64,000 nt of DNA from UBA4810 sp002479215 (GCA_049514435.1 JBEKVB010000004.1:1-64000), one strand, 5' to 3'; counted from the first letter of the stretch, positions 52,263 through 61,547 are shown. Notes: generated by a model not told the origin, from the letters alone. Program-made: numbers and translations.

Positions 52263-54292
52263 GATTTATCACTCTCCTTGGTTTGTTTCTGTCTCTTCTT
52301 CTGCAAAAGTAGAATTTTAATCTTGGGAATTCTTCTGCCGGCTTTTGCCGATTCGGGATTGAGCTCATAGGCGTTGATGTACGCTTTCAACGCCTCCTGA
52401 TACAGTCCTTTTTTCTCGTAAGCTTCTCCCAAGTTAGCGTAAAGCTCATCATCCTCCCGGTCATATTTCAGCGCAATCAAATAATTTTCAATAGCCTTAT
52501 CCCAATTGCCGCGAGCGGCATAAGCATAACCTAAACTGGAATAAGACGCAGCTTTTTTCGGCTCCAGAGCAACTATTTTCTGGTAATATTTTATTGCCGT
52601 TTCGTACTTTTTTTCTTTCAAATAAAACTGGGCAATAATACTTAATACCTCCTTGGTCGGGGGAGACATCTTTTCATACCGGGCAATTGCTTCTTTTTCC
52701 TTGCCCAGTTTGCCATATGTATAGGCCAAATTATAGTTCACATTTGAACTTTTAGCGCCCTGTTTAATTGCCTTTTCGTAATTTTCGGCTGATGCCGCAT
52801 ATTTCTTCAATTCGCCGTAGGCGAAACCTAAACTGACATAAATCGAGGCTTTTTGGGGAAATTTTGCCGCTAATTTTTCGTAGTGCTTTACGGCCTGGTC
52901 GAATTTCTTGTTTCTAAATGCCAGATCAGCAAGCCGCTCCAGAGCGTCCGTATCTTCCGGATTAATTTTCAAGACCTGTTCGTACTCTTTAACTGCTTCC
53001 GCGTCCATTTTTCTTTTTTCGTAAGCCGCTCCCAGGTTGAAGCGGATTACGGGCTCATCAGGACTAAGTGAAACCGCCTTCTTTAAATTTTCCAGCTCTT
53101 CCTGCAATTTTCCGCGTCCGGCATAGGCCGAAGCAAGATTGGCGTACGCGGCGGCCAGCTTGGGCTGATTTTTGATAATTTCCTTATAATACTTAATGGC
53201 CTCATCATATTTTTTGAGCTTCAGATAAACATCCCCCAAAGCAATTAAGGCCAAATCCGCTTCTTTTTCCTTCGAATGCTCGACAATATATTTGTATTGT
53301 TCGACGGCTAAATTTATCATTTTCTTTTTTGTGTAAGCCTCGCCCAATTTAAATCTTAGCGGATAATTTTCCGGTTCCAGCCGCACCGCTTCCCGATAAT
53401 TTTCTATAGCTTTATCCCACAGCCCTTTTCCCGCCAGAGCAAGGCCGAGACTGATATAAGCCTGCGCTTCTTGCGGACTTATTGTGACAAGTTTTTTCGA
53501 TACCTCAATGGCGCGGTCAAATTCATCTTTCTTAAGATAGCACTTAGCCAATTCGGCCAGCACCGTGGTATCGTCGGGCTTAATCTCCAATATATCTTTG
53601 TATTGACTTATGGCATCATCCAGCCTGACCTGCCGCAAGTAAACACCCGCCAGAATCTTGCGCACTCCGATATCCTGCTTATTCAAGGCTATAGCTTTTT
53701 TCAAATATTCGATTTGCTCTTTAACATTGCCCGAATCTTTGGCAAATCTGAGCCAGTCTTGCGGCATGATTTCAACCTTAAGCCCAACAGCGGCGATCAT
53801 TTCATTTTGATAATTTACACGAATTTTATAATCGGTTATGGCACTTGATCCTTGAGGCACAGAGCTGCTTTTCATTATTTTATTGACCAGATCGACCCCC
53901 CGCAGGAGGACGCCGATATCATTATTGCTCTTGCTTAATCCTTCGACAATAACCCCCGTGTATTTGCCCATTAAATCGTCACTCGCCACTGCCTTCACCA
54001 CAAATTCGTCCCGGTAAGTCAATTCCAGCATTTCATGCTCAGTCACGCGGATATTTTGGCCGTTTTTTTCCATTTCCAGATAATAGAAATGCGGCTTTTC
54101 CTTCAATACGTAATAAGAAAAAGTATTTTTTACTCTCATCGCGTTGTAACTGAAGGCGCGAATGGTCTGGGAATAGAAATAATATAGAAAGGCAAAAGCC
54201 GCGATAAGGATAACTGAAAAAATCAATATTTTCCCGATGGGAATCCGCTTTTTCTTTTTCTCACCTCTGTCATCTATACGCTGAATAATCAT
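52259..54292 (-). CDS. Membrane-anchored TPR repeat protein
   Basis: A 677-residue protein with a basic N-terminus, one membrane helix (about 22-45) and an unclassified domain (about 45-180). About twelve to fourteen TPR repeats follow (for example YVSLGFAYGELKKYAASAEN and YSSLGYAYAARGNWDKAIEN), then a lysine-rich tail. The repeats would face the periplasm and hold partners. Its position before kdsA and the LPS export genes suggests a role in envelope assembly, but this is only context. Confidence 0.88.
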   Translation of the reverse strand: MIIQRIDDRGEKKKKRIPIGKILIFSVILIAAFAFLYYFYSQTIRAFSYNAMRVKNTFSYYVLKEKPHFYYLEMEKNGQNIRVTEHEMLELTYRDEFVVKAVASDDLMGKYTGVIVEGLSKSNNDIGVLLRGVDLVNKIMKSSSVPQGSSAITDYKIRVNYQNEMIAAVGLKVEIMPQDWLRFAKDSGNVKEQIEYLKKAIALNKQDIGVRKILAGVYLRQVRLDDAISQYKDILEIKPDDTTVLAELAKCYLKKDEFDRAIEVSKKLVTISPQEAQAYISLGLALAGKGLWDKAIENYREAVRLEPENYPLRFKLGEAYTKKKMINLAVEQYKYIVEHSKEKEADLALIALGDVYLKLKKYDEAIKYYKEIIKNQPKLAAAYANLASAYAGRGKLQEELENLKKAVSLSPDEPVIRFNLGAAYEKRKMDAEAVKEYEQVLKINPEDTDALERLADLAFRNKKFDQAVKHYEKLAAKFPQKASIYVSLGFAYGELKKYAASAENYEKAIKQGAKSSNVNYNLAYTYGKLGKEKEAIARYEKMSPPTKEVLSIIAQFYLKEKKYETAIKYYQKIVALEPKKAASYSSLGYAYAARGNWDKAIENYLIALKYDREDDELYANLGEAYEKKGLYQEALKAYINAYELNPESAKAGRRIPKIKILLLQKKRQKQTKESDKS

Positions 54293-54353
54293 TTATCCCT
54301 CAACAGGTAAATTTTCTTTTCCCCGCAAAGCAGCGACTGAAATTTACCGGCAG

Positions 54354-55244
54354 TCAGCTCCGGGGATGATATTTATGGTGTATTTCTCTTAACCTCTCCC
54401 GTGTTATGTGCGTGTAAATTTGCGTCGTGGAAATATCGGCATGTCCCAGCATTACCTGCACGATACGCAAATCCGCGCCGCCTTCCAACAGATGCGAAGC
54501 AAAAGAATGGCGAAAAGTGTGCGGATGAACCTTCTTTTGCATTCCGGCTTTTTTAGCATAACGGACGACTATTTTCCAAAAACCCTGCCGGGTAAATTTT
54601 CCTCCAAAGCGGTTTAAAAACAATACATCCGTTCTTTTTTTTTGCATCAATTGCGGCCTGGCCTTATCTATATAAACTCTTACGCAATCGTAAGCGGTTT
54701 TGCCGATAGGAACTATTCGTTCCTTATTGCCTTTCCCCATAACAGTCACGAAGCCCACCTGCCAATTAATGCTGTTCATTGTCAAATTAATCAACTCCGA
54801 AACGCGAATTCCCGTCGCGTAGAGAAGCTCCAGCATGGCACTATCCCGCATTGCAAAGGCCGTCTGGTCTCCCGGCTGGGCTAAAATAACGTTCATTTCT
54901 TCTTTACTTATCGTATCGGGCAGCCGCATCCATACTTTGGCCAGTTCTATATTGGCCAGCGGCGTTTGTTCAATTTTCTTTTCCTGCAGGAGGAATTTAT
55001 AAAACCCTCTCATAGCCGCGAGTGACCGGTTCATGGAATTGGCCGATAATCCCTCTCTTTTAATCTGCGTTAAATATTCAATAATTACCTCTGGCGTAAC
55101 TTCCGGCAACTGGGTTAAGCCTTTTTGCTCCTGGACAAATAAAAGAAACCGGCGCAAATCACGACCGTAGGCTTCCAGCGTATTTTGGGCGACGCCCCGT
55201 TCAATTAAAAGATAATTGAAATATTTCGCCAGTAATTCCTGCAT
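54354..55244 (-). CDS. Tyrosine recombinase, XerC/XerD type
   Basis: A 296-residue site-specific recombinase. The N-terminal SAM-like domain (YFNYLLIERGVAQNTLEAYG) is followed by the catalytic set: arginine in YATGIRVSELI, HTFRHSFASHLLEGGADL, LGHADISTTQIYTHI with the nucleophilic tyrosine. Length and ending match XerD-like chromosome dimer resolvases. I start at the ATG at 55244; an upstream open stretch of 39 codons is not conserved-looking. It is the last-known minus gene of the block and lies head-to-head with rpiB. Confidence 0.9.
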   Translation of the reverse strand: MQELLAKYFNYLLIERGVAQNTLEAYGRDLRRFLLFVQEQKGLTQLPEVTPEVIIEYLTQIKREGLSANSMNRSLAAMRGFYKFLLQEKKIEQTPLANIELAKVWMRLPDTISKEEMNVILAQPGDQTAFAMRDSAMLELLYATGIRVSELINLTMNSINWQVGFVTVMGKGNKERIVPIGKTAYDCVRVYIDKARPQLMQKKRTDVLFLNRFGGKFTRQGFWKIVVRYAKKAGMQKKVHPHTFRHSFASHLLEGGADLRIVQVMLGHADISTTQIYTHITRERLREIHHKYHPRS

Positions 55245-55360
55245 GGAACTTTTTAACGCAAATACGCTTATGAAGCAAAGTTTTTTTATTGACTTATTTC
55301 GCAATCTCGTAAAAATAGGGACTGAAGAATTTACAAAATCACCTCTGGGGGAAATAACCA

Positions 55361-55807
55361 ATGAAAAAAGTCGTCATTGCCTCCGATCATGGCGCTGTAG
55401 CCCTGAAAAACGAAATTGTATCCTTTTTAAAAGCAAAAAATTGCACGGTAAAAGATTTGGGGGTAAACAGCGAGGATTCGGTGGATTATCCCGATATCGC
55501 CGTGGCCGCCTGTAAGGAATTTAAGAGGGGCGCGTATGATTTCGGCATTTTGCTTTGCGGCTCGGGAATAGGAATGTCCATCGTCGCCAACAAAATCAAG
55601 GGTATCCGGTGCGCTCAGGTTTTCGACCTTTTTACCGCCGAGATGGCCAAAGCCCACAATAACGCCAATTTTATCGCTTTTGGCGGCAGAGTGAAATATT
55701 CAGTGTCGGTTACGCAGATGATCGAAAAATTCATGAACACAGATTTTGCGGGCGACCGGCATGAAAGAAGAGTTGCCAAAATTATGGATGTAGAAAAGAA
55801 ATGCTAA
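55361..55807 (+). CDS. rpiB: Ribose-5-phosphate isomerase B
   Basis: A 148-residue isomerase interconverting ribose- and ribulose-5-phosphate. VVIASDHGAVALKNEI at the start, the catalytic cysteine in GILLCGSGIGMSI, and AHNNANFIAFGGR are typical. GGGGAAATAACC precedes the ATG. It starts a plus-strand run ending with the nitroreductase. Confidence 0.95.
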   Translation: MKKVVIASDHGAVALKNEIVSFLKAKNCTVKDLGVNSEDSVDYPDIAVAACKEFKRGAYDFGILLCGSGIGMSIVANKIKGIRCAQVFDLFTAEMAKAHNNANFIAFGGRVKYSVSVTQMIEKFMNTDFAGDRHERRVAKIMDVEKKC

Positions 55808-55835
55808 AGCCCCGCTGTTAACTCAGGTATTGGAT

Positions 55836-56693
55836 ATGGCGGAAGTTTTCGACAAAAAAAAGATTCGCCAGGTATTTCGCGATGTACAAAAACATCTGCT
55901 TATCGGGCAATTGATCCGCCGCTTTTCCACCAACAAAGATGATATCAGACAAACTGCCCTCGGACAGATTGATTTATCGAACTGCCGAAATGTCCTGGAA
56001 TTAGGCTGCGCTTTCGGCGCTTTTACCGAGGCCCTGAAAGACAAACTTCATCCCGCGGCAAAAATCACCGGCCTGGACATTGTCCCCGAATATAAGCCTT
56101 TCTTTCTGGAAGCATGCGGACGCGCCGGATACGCGGGAACCTTTTCTTCTTCCGGCATCAATCAAATAAAAAAATATTCCGCTGCTTCTTTCGATTTGAT
56201 TATTTGCAGTTATGCTTTATACTTTTTCGCCGGTATGATTCCGGAGATTGCCCGCATTCTAAAAAGAGACGGAATTTTCATTACCATCACCCATTCCCAA
56301 TGCGACATGCAGGAGCTCGTGAGCGTTATCAAAAAAATTATGAAGCAAAATGATTTGCTCAATGATAAACAATCCCTGCCGATAGAAATTCTTGTCGGCC
56401 AATTTTCCGCCGAAAACGGCGAGAGGCTTCTGACTCCATTCTTTGGCCGGATAAAGGCAATCGATTACAAAAATAAGCTGATTTTTCAGCCCTCGGAAAT
56501 TGATCATTTTCTGGAATACTTTCAGTTTAAAGAATCTTTTTTCCTGACGGAAACCGCCCCACGCAAAAAAACCATCGTTGATCAGCTTGTGCGCAAGCTG
56601 AAAGATGCAGTGATAGAGGGAAAGAATATCAGTATGTGCAAGGATGATAAGATTTTCATTGCTTCTCAACCCCTGATTCCTAAGGAAACATGA
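55836..56693 (+). CDS. Class I SAM-dependent methyltransferase, substrate unknown
   Basis: A 285-residue methyltransferase. The SAM loop is VLELGCAFGAFTEAL near 50-64, an acidic residue follows in ITGLDIVPEY, and the later FDLIICSYALYFF and ILKRDGIFITITHSQ fit a BioC/UbiE-like Rossmann core. The C-terminal third has no known domain. I start at the ATG at 55836, two codons after a TTG, with AGGT upstream. Its stop overlaps the next gene (ATGA), so it is likely made with the Nudix fusion. Confidence 0.8.
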   Translation: MAEVFDKKKIRQVFRDVQKHLLIGQLIRRFSTNKDDIRQTALGQIDLSNCRNVLELGCAFGAFTEALKDKLHPAAKITGLDIVPEYKPFFLEACGRAGYAGTFSSSGINQIKKYSAASFDLIICSYALYFFAGMIPEIARILKRDGIFITITHSQCDMQELVSVIKKIMKQNDLLNDKQSLPIEILVGQFSAENGERLLTPFFGRIKAIDYKNKLIFQPSEIDHFLEYFQFKESFFLTETAPRKKTIVDQLVRKLKDAVIEGKNISMCKDDKIFIASQPLIPKET

Positions 56694-57691
56694 TGAAAAG
56701 ACAGCGCAAGCATTGCCTTTATTGCGGCCGCGCCACTATCAAGAAATACGAAGACAACGTCCGGCGGGATTTTTGCCCCTCCTGTAATTCGTTTTTTTAT
56801 GAAAATCCACTGCCGGTAGTTTCCGCGATTCTCGATTCTTCACGCCGGATACTTTTAGTTAAGCGCAGCCGGCCCCCTTTCAAGGGTATGTGGTGCTTAC
56901 CGACAGGCTTTGCCGAAGCCGGGGAAAGCATTGAAGACGCAACTTTGCGAGAACTGGAAGAAGAAACTGGCATCAATGGCCGGATAGTAAAACTGCTGGA
57001 TGTTGATTCTTACAAGAGCCGTTTTTACGGCGATTTGCTTTTTTTGACCTTTGTCGTGGAACAAAATGGCGGGAAACTTGCCGCCGGGGGTGATTGCGCG
57101 CAAGCCCGGTTTTGGCCGGTGAACAAACTGCCACCCCTGGCCTTCCCTCCCAATAAACGCGCTCTGGATGCCTATATAAAAAGCAAAAGGGATTACTGGG
57201 CGATATTCGATTCCATCGAACGCGCGGATGAAAAAACGCCTTCGCCCAAGATAACAAAAAATCCATTAACAAGGAGGCTCGTCAATTTCATCCTTAAGAA
57301 TAAGGAAGACATCATCAATCAATGGATGGAAGACGTGGCGGCAAACCCATCGACTGCCGAATACCACACTGTGGAAAGCCGTACACTGTATAATATTTGC
57401 GACAGGATACTTTCCCAAATAACTCTCTGGCTGGGCGGCCTGCACGATGTTGACAGGGTTAAAAGTTTTTACACGAAGCTCGGCCACGAAAGAAAAGCGT
57501 CAGGTTTTAAAATCAGCGGAGCACTGAGTGCGCTCAGCCTCATCCGCAAGCACATCTGGACCTTTGCCCTCGCGCAGGATGCCTTGCAGAAGAATCTGGA
57601 GCTTTACATGACTTTTGAACTGCAAAGGCAAATGACTATCTTCTTCGATCTGGCGACTTTTTATTTAACGCGCGGATATGAGGACTTTTAA
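56690..57691 (+). CDS. Zinc-ribbon/Nudix hydrolase fused to an RsbRD_N-like domain
   Basis: A 333-residue protein with three parts. A four-cysteine ribbon (C9, C12, C29, C32) leads into a Nudix domain with the full box GFAEAGESIEDATLRELEEETG (positions 73-94) close to ADP-ribose/NADH pyrophosphatases. From about residue 195 to the end is a helical domain (NKEDIINQWMEDVAANPST, then LELYMTFELQRQMTIFFDL) resembling the RsbRD N-terminal domain of sensor proteins. Fusion of these is unusual. The enzyme part might make or remove a nucleotide signal that the helical part senses. Confidence 0.8.
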   Translation: MMKRQRKHCLYCGRATIKKYEDNVRRDFCPSCNSFFYENPLPVVSAILDSSRRILLVKRSRPPFKGMWCLPTGFAEAGESIEDATLRELEEETGINGRIVKLLDVDSYKSRFYGDLLFLTFVVEQNGGKLAAGGDCAQARFWPVNKLPPLAFPPNKRALDAYIKSKRDYWAIFDSIERADEKTPSPKITKNPLTRRLVNFILKNKEDIINQWMEDVAANPSTAEYHTVESRTLYNICDRILSQITLWLGGLHDVDRVKSFYTKLGHERKASGFKISGALSALSLIRKHIWTFALAQDALQKNLELYMTFELQRQMTIFFDLATFYLTRGYEDF

Positions 57692-57737
57692 TATTTTATG
57701 TTTAGTAACAGCCAACAATATTTTTAGGAGGTTTGTT

Positions 57738-58379
57738 ATGGAATTCAAAGAAGCGATGAAACAAAGACGAGCCGTAAACTATTTTGATCCAACCAAAGAC
57801 GTAACTGATGCCCAGATTAAGGATATAATAGAAACCGCGTCGCTGGCACCTTCAGGATTTAACCTTCAGCCGTGGAATGTAATTGTTGTCAAGGATAAGG
57901 CAAAAAAAGAAATTCTGAGAAAAGTCGCCTGGGATCAGCCCAAGATTACTGAAGCGCCGGTCGTCCTGATTGTTCTGGGAGATCGTGATGGCTGGAAAAA
58001 TGGTCACAGCACTTTTGAGAAGGATTTCGTGGAAATGGTTAAAATCGGCGCAATGAAAAAGGATCAGCATGACTGGTTTGCCGGCGCGGCAAAATCTATT
58101 TATGGAACTTCCCCTGATCAGAAAATGGCGTTTGCCTGTAAGAACGCTGGTTTCTTCGGAATGGCATTGATGCTTGCCGCCAAGAATGCCGGACTCGACT
58201 CTCATCCGATGGACGGATTGGATGTTGAAGGCGTGAAGAAGGCTTTTAATATACCCGATCAATACTGGGTTCCTCTTTTACTGGCAATCGGTCATTTTGA
58301 TAAAAGTAAAACTCTTCTTCCGCCGAAATGGAGAAAAAGCTACAATGAGATAGTCGTGAGTTTTAATGACACTCGCTGA
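57738..58379 (+). CDS. Nitroreductase family flavoprotein
   Basis: A 213-residue FMN-dependent oxidoreductase. The N-terminus MEFKEAMKQRRAVNYFDPT and ASLAPSGFNLQPWNVIVV bind FMN, and the C-terminal LPPKWRKSYNEIVV is typical. It would reduce nitro or quinone compounds with NAD(P)H. The ATG at 57738 follows AGGAGGTTTGTT; the upstream open stretch is not used. It ends right before repeat copy E. Confidence 0.9.
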   Translation: MEFKEAMKQRRAVNYFDPTKDVTDAQIKDIIETASLAPSGFNLQPWNVIVVKDKAKKEILRKVAWDQPKITEAPVVLIVLGDRDGWKNGHSTFEKDFVEMVKIGAMKKDQHDWFAGAAKSIYGTSPDQKMAFACKNAGFFGMALMLAAKNAGLDSHPMDGLDVEGVKKAFNIPDQYWVPLLLAIGHFDKSKTLLPPKWRKSYNEIVVSFNDTR

Positions 58380-58531
58380 AAACGAGCATCGCGAAGATTG
58401 AAGCGCAAGTGGAACTATCCCAGGAGCGTAGCGGGATTAATGACACCTTAGTCAGAAGCGAAGCGCATAGGAATTGGTTAGCCGAATTATCCCACACGCG
58501 AAGCGTGTAGGGCTTAAATACACCTTAATCG
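58380..58531 (-). repeat. Looser relative of the hairpin repeat family, copy E (two half-units)
   Basis: On the minus strand two related units are seen. The first is TTAAGGTGTATTTAAGCCC, stem ACACGC/GCGTGT, GGGATAATTC, then GGCTAACC. The second is TAAGGTGTCATTAATCCCG, loop, TGGGATAGTTCCACTTGC. The blocks GGTGTCATT, CCC/GGGAT and ATTC match copy C. No full second hairpin with GAGTTTCA is present, so this may be a degenerate tandem. Confidence 0.6.
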
Positions 58532-58586
58532 GAAAAAGCGAAGTTCTTATCAATTTAACATTATTGACAAATAAAGGAGGGTTGAT

Positions 58587-59393
58587 ATGAATGTGTATCT
58601 TAGAACTTTTGCTCGTGTGATCTTGATTGGTCATGGTTTAATACTTTTATCCTTGATAGTGGGCTGTGCCTATCTGGAAAGTCCTTATACCTACCACGAG
58701 TTTGATGGCCTGTTTGTCTACTATAGAACACAGGACATTTCCACTTATCGCGAGTTGCTCCCCAAAGTATTCGATATGCCGGATGAACCACTGGTGATGG
58801 CTTTTGTCATGGACTATTATAAGATGAACAAAACGACTGAACCTTACAAGGAAGCGGCGGTTTTTCTTCTGGCCAAATATCAGCAAAGAATGGGTTGGCA
58901 CTGTGTGACCATGCCCGTCACGAGCGATGAGGCGCGAATCGGCGGCATCAAATATCTTGGCTATCCAAAAATCATGGGAGATGTCAGATTGCAGCGCGAA
59001 CCGTCATCCTATACCGGGACACTGATGCTGAACAACAAAACTGTTATGACCATTCAATTTGATCCAAAGAAGGATAATGATGTTTCTAAATCTGAAGAGG
59101 AATGGTTTGACAAGTTCCGGGGATTAACCAGCTTCAACTTGTTGAACGGAGAAATCTACGAGCCAGAATTTGGCCGAAGAACCAATTTATTGCAAACTTC
59201 GCGGTTGTATCCTGATAAACTCATCGTCAAAACCGGCACCGCTAACCTGACTCAGGATTCGGAAGCCGCTGGCACATCCTCAGCGCGTCTTGCCAAGGTC
59301 TTCAGCATTAGACCGACTGAAATTGTTTTGGCTTATTATTTAAAAAACTCTTTCACGCAGTCATTTGGAACTGGAAAGTATACTGGGAGGTGA
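58587..59393 (+). CDS. Predicted lipoprotein with acetoacetate decarboxylase-like fold
   Basis: A 268-residue protein. A hydrophobic signal sequence ends at the lipobox IVGC (cysteine 27), so the mature protein would be lipid-anchored. The body resembles acetoacetate decarboxylase-like proteins: GGIKYLGYPKIMGDVRLQ contains a lysine (K128) where these enzymes form the Schiff base, but the following lysine of the usual PKK is isoleucine. Exported members of this fold are not well known, and activity is doubtful. AAAGGAGG precedes the ATG. It is followed within three bases by a Tat-type lipoprotein gene. Confidence 0.72.
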   Translation: MNVYLRTFARVILIGHGLILLSLIVGCAYLESPYTYHEFDGLFVYYRTQDISTYRELLPKVFDMPDEPLVMAFVMDYYKMNKTTEPYKEAAVFLLAKYQQRMGWHCVTMPVTSDEARIGGIKYLGYPKIMGDVRLQREPSSYTGTLMLNNKTVMTIQFDPKKDNDVSKSEEEWFDKFRGLTSFNLLNGEIYEPEFGRRTNLLQTSRLYPDKLIVKTGTANLTQDSEAAGTSSARLAKVFSIRPTEIVLAYYLKNSFTQSFGTGKYTGR

Positions 59394-59396
59394 AAT

Positions 59397-60566
59397 ATGT
59401 ATTTTACCAGAAGAGAACTTATAAGAAATGGCTCTTTGTTTTGTCTGGCAACGATGCTGGGATGCACAAAAAATTTAAACGTTCCGGGGAAAATAAGTGA
59501 AAAAGAATTTGAAATTTTCCCCGCATTGTATGTCCCCAATTCAATATATTTTTCAGACCAAAAACCTGTTGTCAGTATCGTGAAAATCAATGAAAAATGG
59601 AGTGATGCGAAAGGGATTGAATACGCCGTGACAAAGGCCATTGATCTCATCGGTGGCCTGGATCAGGTGACTAAAGGAAAAGAACGCATTCTTCTTAAGC
59701 CGAATTTAGTGAGTTTTTCTCCATCCGATACGACCAAGCCGACAGTTGTTGAAGCCCTGGCTGTATTAATGAAAAAAGCCGGGAAAAATGTTTGTATTGG
59801 CGAGGCCAGTGCCGCGTCCTGGCGTAATATTAAAATATTGATAAAGGGAAACGTTTGCAGCGCAAAAGACCATGAGACCTTACTGGCTATTCAAGATGAT
59901 GTTTTTGATAAACTTGGCTACCTTGGTGTTTCCAGGAAAATTGATGTTCCCCTGATCAATCTCCATGTGGGAAAAATGGCGAAACTGGCTATTCCGGACA
60001 ACTTTGTCTTTAAGGAAATCTATATCCATGAAGCCCTATACAATACGGACATGATCTGTTCAGTGCCCATGATGAAGACGCACGGGTTGGCCGGCGTCAC
60101 CCTGGCGCTGAAAAATGTCGGTATCGGTACCTATCCCGGTTTAATTTACGGATCGGTCAGGTCTGCGGTGCACCGGAAAGCAAATGAGTTTGAACCGACT
60201 GGAACCGCCTCGGCGATCGTCGATATGGTCAAGGCCAATAAAATCGGATTGAATGTGATCGATGCTACCATGGCGATGCAAGGGCAGGGACCTTCCGTTA
60301 GTCAAGGCGGCAAATTAATTAAAATGAATCTCATCATCGCCGGCACCAATCCTCTGGCCACGGATCTGGTTGCCGCCCATGCGATGGGATTTGAGCCGGA
60401 TGAAATCGATACATTCAAATGGGCGCATAAAGCAGGGATGAGACCGGACGAAATAGACGACATTCAAATTGTCGGAGAAAAGCTTTCGGATGTCAGAAGG
60501 CCCTTTGAGAAACCGCAGATTGTACCTTACGGATGGTTAAAAGACTGGTACGGCCCACCTTGTTAA
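59397..60566 (+). CDS. DUF362 protein with Tat-type lipoprotein signal
   Basis: A 389-residue protein of the DUF362 family. The N-terminus has a twin-arginine signal (FTRRELIRNG) and a lipobox-like TMLGC with cysteine 23. The body has RILLKPNLVSFSPSDTTKP, IGEASAASW and SVPMMKTHGLAGVTLALKN, the family hallmarks. Its role is unknown; homologues often accompany ferredoxin-like or redox proteins, which would fit folding before export. GGGAGGTGAAAT lies before the ATG. It follows the previous lipoprotein gene by three bases, so they are co-expressed. Confidence 0.85.
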   Translation: MYFTRRELIRNGSLFCLATMLGCTKNLNVPGKISEKEFEIFPALYVPNSIYFSDQKPVVSIVKINEKWSDAKGIEYAVTKAIDLIGGLDQVTKGKERILLKPNLVSFSPSDTTKPTVVEALAVLMKKAGKNVCIGEASAASWRNIKILIKGNVCSAKDHETLLAIQDDVFDKLGYLGVSRKIDVPLINLHVGKMAKLAIPDNFVFKEIYIHEALYNTDMICSVPMMKTHGLAGVTLALKNVGIGTYPGLIYGSVRSAVHRKANEFEPTGTASAIVDMVKANKIGLNVIDATMAMQGQGPSVSQGGKLIKMNLIIAGTNPLATDLVAAHAMGFEPDEIDTFKWAHKAGMRPDEIDDIQIVGEKLSDVRRPFEKPQIVPYGWLKDWYGPPC

Positions 60567-60600
60567 TTATTGAAAAGGGCAATGTCCCGTTTAGAAATTG

Positions 60601-60672
60601 TGAAGTTACTCACACACAGGGCGTTGCTTGCGGAATGCGCACCCGATCAAGACAACGACACCTTAATCAGTA
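60601..60672 (-). repeat. Weak fragment of the hairpin repeat family, copy F
   Basis: On the minus strand it shares TGATTAAGGTGTC with copy E, then diverges. A stem is possible near GTTACT/AGTAAC across the whole fragment. It is weak support only. Confidence 0.35.
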
Positions 60673-60739
60673 ACCTACAGTCGCCATGCCTCCAGCATCT
60701 GCACGCGGCCTTCCTCCGTATCAGTTCACCTGTATAGCT

Positions 60740-61285
60740 TTACCTTTGGGGATAATTGGTAAATATAAAGTCCTTCTGCTTTACAGTAGTATGACACTCA
60801 TAGCACTCCTGCACGAAGGATGCATCTTTTCCATACGGCGTAAATGTGGAGGTTTTTGCATCATACACGAATCGGGCGTATCCCCAGCCGCTGGTATTCG
60901 GAAATCTTTTGGAATCTTTGATGATGAACTCAACTCTTCTCAACACATCCGGTTCATAAGCAGCCGGAAAATCGGCATTCTGCCTTTCCGACCAAGCGAT
61001 TTTTACGATGATGGATTTGTCTGGAAAGAGTTTGTCATTGCCAGGAATACCTTTTTTATAAGCTTTAATCATCGTGGGGTTGGCAAGGATAACTCTTAGT
61101 TCGTTGTTGTCTGTCCGGCGACTCACAGCAACCGTTTGCCACGTTTCGTATCCTTTTATTTCGGAAAAAGATATACCGTTGTGCGCTTTCAACGAGTATT
61201 TACCTGGCGCCGCAATTGAACGATATCCCCATACCATAAGGACAGCGACAAATACGAGAATTGCAGAAATGATAATTTTTTTCAT
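60740..61285 (-). CDS. Cytochrome P460 family protein
   Basis: A 181-residue exported cytochrome. An N-terminal hydrophobic signal segment is followed by a beta-rich body and a single c-type heme site CYECH (C161, C164, H165) near the end, as in P460/cytochrome c'-beta proteins that handle hydroxylamine or nitric oxide. The family lysine that cross-links to the heme cannot be placed with confidence. AAGGAGGCACGTGCA precedes the ATG. It runs opposite to the DUF362 gene. Confidence 0.85.
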   Translation of the reverse strand: MKKIIISAILVFVAVLMVWGYRSIAAPGKYSLKAHNGISFSEIKGYETWQTVAVSRRTDNNELRVILANPTMIKAYKKGIPGNDKLFPDKSIIVKIAWSERQNADFPAAYEPDVLRRVEFIIKDSKRFPNTSGWGYARFVYDAKTSTFTPYGKDASFVQECYECHTTVKQKDFIFTNYPQR

Positions 61286-61362
61286 TGCACGTGCCTCCTT
61301 TTATTGTACGTATTTCCTTTTGAAAAACGTTGCAGCAATATTTCCTTTATCTCTTTTATTTG

Positions 61363-61390
61363 AATTTAGGAATTGAAAAGCGAATGTCAA
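61363..61390 (-). promoter_or_regulatory. Candidate sigma-70 promoter of the P460 gene
   Basis: On the minus strand TTGACA (61385-61390) and TAAATT (61363-61368) with a 16-base spacer; the leader would be about 70 bases. Confidence 0.5.
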
Positions 61391-61547
61391 TAGCTTAAGG
61401 CACAAGGAAAAATAATAATTTCATTGACAAATTAAATGGTTGTGCTATGCCAAATCAAGCCGATTCAATTTGTCTGCCAGAATTCCCTGCGATTTTGCAG
61501 TAATTAAGTATAGTGCCTCTTTAATTCCAAAGGAACCAATTAAATAA

